DNA of 64,000 bases from Dactylosporangium fulvum (GTDB lineage: Bacteria; Actinomycetota; Actinomycetes; Mycobacteriales; Micromonosporaceae), in the NCBI RefSeq assembly GCF_025137375.1, contig NZ_CP073720.1, forward strand, positions 9,076,501 to 9,140,500. The letters run 5' to 3'. Of this stretch, positions 58,152 to 64,000 are shown in pieces (the first letter of the stretch is position 1; each line of letters starts with the position of its first letter). The notes under the pieces were generated by a model that was not told where the DNA came from, did no database searches, and saw only the letters and a list, made by a program, of their open reading frames with translations. The position numbers and the translations under genes are program-made.

Positions 58152-60509
58152 CTATGCGTCCCTTTCCGGAGTGGATTGATCGTCGGCCTGCGCGGCGTCA
58201 CGACGCCCGCGCGTGAAACCGGCCTGCAGCGACGACATCATCGCCCGTGTCTGCTCGGGCGATCGGCCGCCGACGCCCGTGGTCGCGAACTGTGCGGCCG
58301 GGACGCCGTCGATGGTGAGCTCGTCGTCGGAGCGCTCGCGCAACTGCGGTGCGAGGTTCGCCTGCCGCCGCCGCCTGGGCAGCCCGTCGGCCGTGAGGTC
58401 GAGCTCCCCCGGCCGCGGTGGTGGCGGCAACGGTACCTCCTGTACCTCCACCGCCTGCGGCCTTATCGTCAGCTGCGGCGGCGGGCCCACGTCCTCGATC
58501 GTCGGCCGCACCACGTCGGCGGCGGCCAGCTCGAGCACGGCCTCGACGGCGGCCGTCTGCTGCTCGGCCGCGGTCGGGGCGGTCAGCTCCGGCGGCGCAC
58601 CGGCGATGAGGTGCGGCGGGATGAGCACGACCGCCGTCACACCGCCGTAGGCCGACGACCGCAGCGTCACCCGCACGCCATGCCGGGCGGCGAGCAGCGC
58701 CACGACGAACAACCCCAGCCGGGCGCTGTTGGCCGGGTCGAAGTCCGGCGGGTGCAGCAGCCGCTGGTTGGCCTCCTCGATCGCCTCCGGCGCCATGCCC
58801 AGGCCGCGGTCCTCGATCTCGATCGCGTAGCCGTTGGGGACCAGCTGACCGCTGATCTGCACCCGGGTGTGCGGCGGCGAATAGGAGGTGGCGTTCTCGA
58901 TGATCTCGGCGAGCAGGTGGATGACGTCGGCGACGGCGCGGCCGACCAGCGACGCCTCCGGCAGCGCCAGGAACCCGACCCGCGCGTAGTCCTCGACCTC
59001 GGAGACCGCGCCGCGGACCACGTCGACCATCGGCACCGGGTTGCGCCAGCCGCGGCCGGGCGCCGCGCCGGCCAGGATGACCAGGTCTTCCGCGTGGCGG
59101 CGCATGCGGGTGGCGAGGTGGTCGACGCGGAAGAGGTCTTCCAGCTCCTCCGGGTCGGTGGTGCGCCGCTCCATGCGGTCGAGCAGCGCGAGCTGCCGGT
59201 GCAGCAGCGTCTGGCTGCGCCGGGCGATGTTGAGGAAGACCTCGTTGAGGCCGCGCCGCAGCTGGGCCTCGTGCGCGGCGGACTCCACGGCGGTGCGCTG
59301 GACGGCGCTGAAGGCGTTGCCCACCTTGCCGATCTCGTCCGTGCCGTACTCCAGGGGCGGCGCCGCGGCGACCACGTCGAGCTCCTCGCCGTGGCGCAGC
59401 CGGCCGACCAGCTCGGGCAGCCGCACGTCGGCGAGGCCCTGCGCGTCCTGGCGCAGCTTGGTCAGGCGCCGGATGAGCGAGCGGCCGATGCGCACCGACA
59501 GGACGATCGACACCGCGACCGCGAGCAGGCCGAGCACCGCGGCGGCGGCCAGCCGCAGCATGATGCCGACGGCGACCGGCTCGGCCTCGGTGATGATCTG
59601 CTCGCCGAACTCCAGGTCGAAGGCGCGCAGTTGCTCGGCGAGCTTGTCGTAGGCATCACGCCAGACGGCGATGTCGATCGGCAGCGGCGCGTTGGCCCTC
59701 GCTTCGGCGAAGATCCGGTCCTCGAGATCCTGAACGCGCTTGTAGGCGTCGCCGGCGACGATGTTGTCCCAGATCTTGCGGCCGGCCGCCGGCAGGTCCT
59801 CGGCGGCTCCGGCGTAGGCGCTGCGCTTGGCGCCGATCATCGCGATCAGATCGGCGCTCTCCGCCTTGATGAACTTGCCCGCCGCGGCCGCGCCGTTGAT
59901 CAGCGCGTCCTCACGGGCGAACAGCTCCCGGGCATGGCTGGTCGCGATATTCGCCGTCGCGTAGCGGGTCAGCTCGGCGTGGTTGATGCCGGGCAGCGCG
60001 CTGTACCACCGGTACATCGCGTCGATCGGCGCCGCGTACAGGTCCATGGCGCGGGTCCGGTCGACCTGCCCGAGCGTGATGCCGGACCGTCCGCTGGTAA
60101 GCGCGTCGAACGCGGTCAGCACCTCGCGCAGCCGGCCGCGGGCGCGCTCGGACAGGGAGTCCTGCAGGTCGTCCCTCTCGGCCCGGGTGCGGAAGTCGGC
60201 GATCACCTGGTCCGTCTTCTTGCGCTGCTCGGTCACGGCCGTGGTCGCCGGCTGGCCCTCGACGCGCCCGGTAGCGATGTAGACCAGCGAAAGCTTGCGC
60301 TCACGCTGCAGCTCGACGATGACCGACTCGGACGGCCTGCCGGTCAGTTCGTAGTACGTCTGGCTCTTGAAAAGCTCTAACGCGGCACCGGCGGTGAGGC
60401 TCGTCGCGAAGATCCACATCACCACGAGCGAGGCGAGCGGCGGTAACAGCAAGGTGATGATCTTCGCGCGGATCGACCACGTGCGGATTCTCCACGAGCG
60501 GCTCTTCAT
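58152..60509 (-). CDS. Conservon sensor kinase (CvnA-like) with NIT-type sensor
   Basis: 785 residues. Membrane segment at about 14-40 (IRAKIITLLLPPLASLVVMW IFATSL), an extracellular nitrate-sensing-like (NIT) helical domain of about 270 residues, second membrane segment at about 330-350 (LRLAAAAVLGLLAVAVSIVL), HAMP, a dimerisation region lacking the standard H-box, and a HATPase domain with N-box LLAEIIENATSYSPPHTRVQ and GLGMAPEAIEEANQRLL. The long Pro/Arg-rich C-tail is usual in conservon kinases. ATG at 60509. First gene of the conservon. Confidence 0.93.
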   Translation of the reverse strand: MKSRSWRIRTWSIRAKIITLLLPPLASLVVMWIFATSLTAGAALELFKSQTYYELTGRPSESVIVELQRERKLSLVYIATGRVEGQPATTAVTEQRKKTDQVIADFRTRAERDDLQDSLSERARGRLREVLTAFDALTSGRSGITLGQVDRTRAMDLYAAPIDAMYRWYSALPGINHAELTRYATANIATSHARELFAREDALINGAAAAGKFIKAESADLIAMIGAKRSAYAGAAEDLPAAGRKIWDNIVAGDAYKRVQDLEDRIFAEARANAPLPIDIAVWRDAYDKLAEQLRAFDLEFGEQIITEAEPVAVGIMLRLAAAAVLGLLAVAVSIVLSVRIGRSLIRRLTKLRQDAQGLADVRLPELVGRLRHGEELDVVAAAPPLEYGTDEIGKVGNAFSAVQRTAVESAAHEAQLRRGLNEVFLNIARRSQTLLHRQLALLDRMERRTTDPEELEDLFRVDHLATRMRRHAEDLVILAGAAPGRGWRNPVPMVDVVRGAVSEVEDYARVGFLALPEASLVGRAVADVIHLLAEIIENATSYSPPHTRVQISGQLVPNGYAIEIEDRGLGMAPEAIEEANQRLLHPPDFDPANSARLGLFVVALLAARHGVRVTLRSSAYGGVTAVVLIPPHLIAGAPPELTAPTAAEQQTAAVEAVLELAAADVVRPTIEDVGPPPQLTIRPQAVEVQEVPLPPPPRPGELDLTADGLPRRRRQANLAPQLRERSDDELTIDGVPAAQFATTGVGGRSPEQTRAMMSSLQAGFTRGRRDAAQADDQSTPERDA

Positions 60510-60750
60510 GCGGTCCTCGATGGGGTCGCTTGACAGGAGGGGGTATCGCTGCGGTTTTTGCACTATCGGTGATGCTTTGTGCTGCGGGAACACGGTATTC
60601 GTCGCACTGGGGGCAATATCTCCGGGGCATGATACGGACAGCCGGGCCGCGAAGCCATCAACGAGGTGCTCGGCGTCCCAATCCGGGCTCCTCCGCGATC
60701 TCCCCCGCGGCCCGGTGTGCGGGCCACTTGATCTGGGCAGGGCGCCCGCC

Positions 60751-61149
60751 ATGCGTGGTGGACGGTGGATGTTCGCGATCGGCGCCTGGACGATGTGCAC
60801 GGCGGCCCTGAGCGTGCTGGGGATCAGCAAGGCCGCGGATTTCCGGTCGGGGCTGATGTCGTCCACGGTCCGCGAACCCGCGCAGGTGGCCGCCAGCGCC
60901 TCGCCGTCCGTGTCCCCGTCGCGCGCGCCGCGGGTGCTGACCACGCCGGGCGGCAGCGTGGTGGCCCGCTGTGACTCCGGGCTGGTATGGGTCGACTGGT
61001 TGAGCCCGGCGACCGGGTTCCGCGTGGAGGACGCCACCCACGGCCCGGCACCCGAGTCCCGGGTGACGTTCAAGGCCGACAGCAAGCTGGTGCGCGTGGT
61101 CGTGCGCTGCGCCGCGGACGGACCGCACGCCGAGGTGACGCCGGGCTGA
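60751..61149 (+). CDS. Small membrane-anchored or secreted protein
   Basis: 132 residues. Signal anchor at about 7-27 (MFAIGAWTMCTAALSVLGIS), then a Ser/Ala/Pro linker (ASASPSVSPSRAPRVLTTPG) and a beta-rich domain of about 70 residues with two cysteines (VVARCDSGLVWVDWLSPATG FRVEDA, VRVVVRCAADG). The domain suggests a disulphide-linked extracellular fold. It diverges from the conservon kinase and converges with the AAA gene. Function unknown. Confidence 0.72.
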   Translation: MRGGRWMFAIGAWTMCTAALSVLGISKAADFRSGLMSSTVREPAQVAASASPSVSPSRAPRVLTTPGGSVVARCDSGLVWVDWLSPATGFRVEDATHGPAPESRVTFKADSKLVRVVVRCAADGPHAEVTPG

Positions 61150-61159
61150 GGCCGGGCAC

Positions 61160-62257
61160 CTACAGGTAGAGGCCGACCTTCGGCGGGTCGTCCTGGACGG
61201 CCACCCGGCCGCCGCCGTCGCGCAACTCGTACAACTCGGCCAGCGTCGCGCCGTCCGGGCCGATGCCCGCCGCGGTGCCGAGCCAGGCCGCGGCTTCGTC
61301 GAACGGCAGCGGCGCCACGTGCAGCTGGGCCAGGCACCGGCCGGGGCGGACCACCGCCGGGTGCAGCCGGGCCAGGTCCTCGTTGGTGGTGATCGCGACC
61401 AGCACGTCGCGGCCCTGACCGAGCAGCCCGTCGGTCAGGTTGAGCAGGCGGGACAGCGCCTGCCCGCTCTCCTGCTTGGCCTCGCCGCGGATCAGCTCGT
61501 CACAGTCCTCCAGCAGCAACAGCCGCCACCGGCGCGGGCCGTCGTCGTCGCTGTCGACGCCGAGCGCGGTGTCCATGAGGTACGCCGGGTCACGGAACAG
61601 TCGCTCCGGGTCGAGCACGCAGTCGACCTGGCACCAGCCGTGCCACTCCCGCGCGATCGTGCGCAGCAGTGTGGTCTTGCCGGTGCCGGGCGGCCCGTGC
61701 AGCAGCAGGAGCCGGCCGCCGACCCGGTCCGCGGTCGTCGCGATCAGCCGGTCGAGGGCCTCGGCGGTCTTGGCGGCGTAGTTGCCCCGGATCTCGGCCC
61801 ACGGCTGGGCGGTGATCTGGCGCGACCTGCGGCGCGGGCCGTGCTGGCCGGAGTGCCAGAACCCGATCTCGACCGACTCGCCGGACTGCGGCGGCGGCTC
61901 CTCGGCCCCGGCGACGGCGGACTCCAGGATGCGCTCGGCCAGCTCGGGGTCGACGGCGGTGACCGTCACCGAGCCGTTGCGGCTGTGGTGCCAGCGGGTC
62001 GCGCGCAGTGTCCAGCCGTCGCCGGCCGCGAGCGTGGCGCGGTCCTGGTCGTCGACGGCCTCGCGGAGCACGGTCGAGCCGGCCGGCAGCAGTGTCGCGT
62101 CCTTGCGCAGGTTGGTCAGGCGCTTCGTGCGGGCGTGCGGCTGCTGGCCGCTGACGAAGGCCGACAGCGCCAGGACGTCGAGCACGTCGAGGACGCTGTC
62201 GCCGTCGTCGACCCAGGAGGCGACGGGGAGGGCGGTGGTCGGATCGACGTGACTCAT
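61160..62257 (-). CDS. AAA ATPase with DUF5925-type N-domain
   Basis: 365 residues. N-domain 1-170 (PVASWVDDGDSVLDVLDVLA LSAFVSGQQPHARTKRLTNL) resembles DUF5925. AAA core: Walker A LLLLHGPPGTGKTTLLRTIA, Walker B LLLLEDCDELI, sensor 1 VLVAITTNEDL, arginine-finger region HPAVVRPGRCLAQL. Cytoplasmic, CbxX/proteasomal-like single AAA. ATG at 62257. The upstream gene on the same strand is the PfkB kinase (11-base gap), so they form an operon. Confidence 0.9.
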   Translation of the reverse strand: MSHVDPTTALPVASWVDDGDSVLDVLDVLALSAFVSGQQPHARTKRLTNLRKDATLLPAGSTVLREAVDDQDRATLAAGDGWTLRATRWHHSRNGSVTVTAVDPELAERILESAVAGAEEPPPQSGESVEIGFWHSGQHGPRRRSRQITAQPWAEIRGNYAAKTAEALDRLIATTADRVGGRLLLLHGPPGTGKTTLLRTIAREWHGWCQVDCVLDPERLFRDPAYLMDTALGVDSDDDGPRRWRLLLLEDCDELIRGEAKQESGQALSRLLNLTDGLLGQGRDVLVAITTNEDLARLHPAVVRPGRCLAQLHVAPLPFDEAAAWLGTAAGIGPDGATLAELYELRDGGGRVAVQDDPPKVGLYL

Positions 62258-62268
62258 ACCCTCCAGGA

Positions 62269-63297
62269 TCAGGCGGGTTCTCCTTCCAGTACACCAATTT
62301 TCCCGGTGGTCTCGGAAGTTCTCACCAGCAACGGCGGGCACACGGCGGTGCCCGTGCCGCGGATCGCCATCGAGGCGCAGCGCTGCGCGACACCGGCCGA
62401 CTCGGCGATGTCCGCGCCGGCCAGGCGGGCGAGCACGAACCCGGCCGCGTACGCCCCGCCGGCACCCGCCGCGTGACTGCGCCGGGCCGGTGCCGCCGAG
62501 GTGTGCGCGGTCGCGCCGTTTTGCGTCATCACGACCGAGCCCTCGGCGTCGAGCGTCACCGCGACGATCGCCGCTCCGGTGTGCCGCAGCAGCAGCCCGC
62601 GGGCCGCGCCGATCGCGCCGATGCGGTCCTCGTCCACGGCGACCGGGGCCGCCTCGCCGAGGACGCGGCACGCCTCGGCGTAGCTCGGCGTCACCAGGTC
62701 GGGGCCGATCGGCGCCCACGGTGCGAGGTTGTGCGCGTCGACGGTGAGCAGCGGCAGGCCGAGCCGGCGCGCGGCGAGCACGGCGCGGACCGCCGGACCG
62801 AGGGTGCCGATGCCGTGGTCGCAGACGACCACCGCGTCCGGCCGCTCGCCGAGGGCCTCGTCGAGGCGGCGCACGACCGACTCGGCGGCCGGCGGCGGCA
62901 GCGGCCCGGTGTCGCCGTCGTCGAAGCGGACGAGCACGTGTTCCTCGGCGACCACGCGGCGCTTGGTGACGGTGCGGCGGCCCACGGCGGTGACCAGCCG
63001 GTCGGCGACGCCACTGTCCCAGACGCAGGTGCGCAGCCGGGCACCGTCGTCGTCGTCGCCGACGGCGCCCACGAGCGTCGTACGGGCACCGAGCGCGGCG
63101 AAGTTGGCGGCGGTGTTGGCGGCGCCACCACACACCTCCCGGGTGACGTCGAGCGCGACCACGGGGATCGGCGCCTCGCGGCTCAGGCGGGTCGGTGTGC
63201 CGGCGAGCCAGCCGTCGAGCAGGGCGTCGCCGACGACGAGCACGGAAGCGTCACGCCAGGCCGCGGCGAGTTCGGAGAAATTACTTGGGGACCTCAC
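62269..63297 (-). CDS. PfkB/RfaE-like carbohydrate kinase
   Basis: 342 residues from GTG 63297 (an upstream extension would overlap the divergent gene). Ribokinase fold: VVGDALLDGWLAGTPTRLSR EAPIPVVALD, GGAANTAANFAALGARTTLV GAVGDDDDGARL. Further motifs are DAVVVCDHGIGTLGP and, at the C-terminus, HAAGAGGAYAAGFVLARLAG, where the usual PfkB GAGD catalytic Asp is replaced by Gly (GAGG). That substitution should strongly reduce or abolish kinase activity unless another acid serves. The N-terminus is closest to heptose-7-phosphate kinases. Operon with the AAA ATPase. Confidence 0.85.
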   Translation of the reverse strand: MRSPSNFSELAAAWRDASVLVVGDALLDGWLAGTPTRLSREAPIPVVALDVTREVCGGAANTAANFAALGARTTLVGAVGDDDDGARLRTCVWDSGVADRLVTAVGRRTVTKRRVVAEEHVLVRFDDGDTGPLPPPAAESVVRRLDEALGERPDAVVVCDHGIGTLGPAVRAVLAARRLGLPLLTVDAHNLAPWAPIGPDLVTPSYAEACRVLGEAAPVAVDEDRIGAIGAARGLLLRHTGAAIVAVTLDAEGSVVMTQNGATAHTSAAPARRSHAAGAGGAYAAGFVLARLAGADIAESAGVAQRCASMAIRGTGTAVCPPLLVRTSETTGKIGVLEGEPA

Positions 63298-63327
63298 CGC
63301 ACGCGCGTACCCGGCCCCGCGCGAATC

Positions 63328-64000
63328 ATGCCCTGCGACAATTGGCTGATCGAACACGTAGACGTGGCGATCATCGGCGGTGGGATGGCCGGCCTCTCCC
63401 TCGCCGCGGAACTCGCCGAACTGGACGGCCGGTTGGTGGAGCGCTCAGGCGGCACCCGGCCGCCGTTGCACGTCCTGGTGCTCGAGCGGGAGAACCAGTT
63501 CGGCTACCACACCACCGGCCGGTCGGCCGCCGCGCTGCTGGAGAGCTACGGCACCCGGGAGGTCCGTGCCCTGACCCGCGCGTCGCGCACGATCCTCGAC
63601 GCACTGGGTGCCGAGTCCGGCCGGCCGTTGCTGCGGACCCGGCCGCTCGTCTGGGTCGCGCGCGAGGACCAGCTCGACGCCCTCAACACCCTGCTGACCG
63701 CCAACCCGGCGCTGCGGGCCGCCGACCGGGACGGCGCCCGGACGCTCTGCCCGGCCCTGCGCACGGCCGCCGTCGCCCGCGCCGCCGTGGAGCGCACCGC
63801 GCAGGACGTGGACATCGAGGCACTGCAGCAGCTGTACCGCACCCGGGCCGCCACGGCCGGCGTCACCTTGCGCACCGCGATCGGCCTCGAGTCCGGCGAG
63901 CGGGGCGCCGACGGCTGGCGGCTCACCACCGACCGCGGCGACCTGCACGCCGGCCTGGTCGTCAACGCGGCCGGCGCCTGGGCCGACGCGGTCGCCGGCC
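63328..64000 (+). CDS. FAD-dependent oxidoreductase (DAO family), cut by the window end
   Basis: 224 codons are visible, open to the edge. ATG at 63328 leads into the Rossmann motif VDVAIIGGGMAGLSLAAELA EL and the DAO-family follow-up FGYHTTGRSAAALLESYGT, then AAVERTAQDVDIEALQQLYR and GLVVNAAGAWADAVA. This matches glycine/D-amino-acid oxidase-like dehydrogenases. It diverges from the PfkB gene with 30 bases between start codons. Substrate cannot be judged from the visible part. Confidence 0.88.
   Translation, partial: MPCDNWLIEHVDVAIIGGGMAGLSLAAELAELDGRLVERSGGTRPPLHVLVLERENQFGYHTTGRSAAALLESYGTREVRALTRASRTILDALGAESGRPLLRTRPLVWVAREDQLDALNTLLTANPALRAADRDGARTLCPALRTAAVARAAVERTAQDVDIEALQQLYRTRAATAGVTLRTAIGLESGERGADGWRLTTDRGDLHAGLVVNAAGAWADAVAG

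Overview
The window is high-GC, densely packed actinobacterial DNA. A LacI-controlled sugar ABC operon, a complete conservon (kinase/roadblock/DUF742/GTPase), an AfsR/SARP-type regulator, many GTG starts and frequent ATGA stop/start overlaps suggest a filamentous actinomycete, most likely Micromonosporaceae. That family assignment is inference. There is one tRNA, tRNA-Lys(CTT) at 11180-11252, and no rRNA, CRISPR array or intact transposase.

Layout. 0-11.1 kb: a secreted subtilase, a repeat-rich stretch with a low-complexity protein, a stand-alone receiver, then an alpha-glucoside-type uptake and hydrolysis operon (binding protein, two permeases, GH13 enzyme) read leftward from a LacI regulator that diverges from it over a LacI-type palindrome. 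11.2-30.3 kb: an accessory and decayed zone beginning at the tRNA-Lys. It holds remnants of an IS transposase fused to an XRE regulator, an IS630 transposase, a FAD monooxygenase, an amidohydrolase, an LtrA protein and an MFS transporter, plus a tRNA-like 3' fragment. Among them are intact islands: a beta-lactamase-fold hydrolase, a cluster of small secreted proteins with similar leaders, NlpC/P60 and C39 cysteine peptidases, a NarL-type two-component system and a class I aldolase.

30.3-33.5 kb: a phage-like recombination operon (Sak4/RecA-like ATPase, two small proteins, a zinc-finger protein, SSB) behind a promoter that overlaps one palindrome and is followed by a LexA-type box. This suggests SOS induction plus control by the divergent XRE regulator. 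A K+ channel and the helicase HrpB follow.

35.9-64 kb is ordinary, well-kept chromosome: a DUF1254 protein, a GT4 glycosyltransferase, a MacB-type export operon (lipoprotein, HlyD-like adaptor, ATPase, permease) diverging from an OmpR/HK pair, a NADAR protein, a Trp-rich membrane protein, an MMPL transporter, an AfsR-like regulator diverging from a hemerythrin protein over 11-bp-spaced direct repeats, a Ca-binding-repeat protein, an APC permease, a FAD/NAD(P) protein, the conservon, an AAA ATPase, a PfkB kinase and the start of a FAD oxidoreductase.

The most unusual signal is a pair of 114-bp repeats, 101/114 identical and gapless, at 31399-31512 (+) and 41420-41533 (-). Each sits at an ATGA stop/start junction and supplies the start codon and a 38-residue N-terminus to an unrelated downstream gene. 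A mobile portable start-codon element is the simplest reading. The second most interesting signal is the promoter/operator arrangement of the Sak4-SSB operon.
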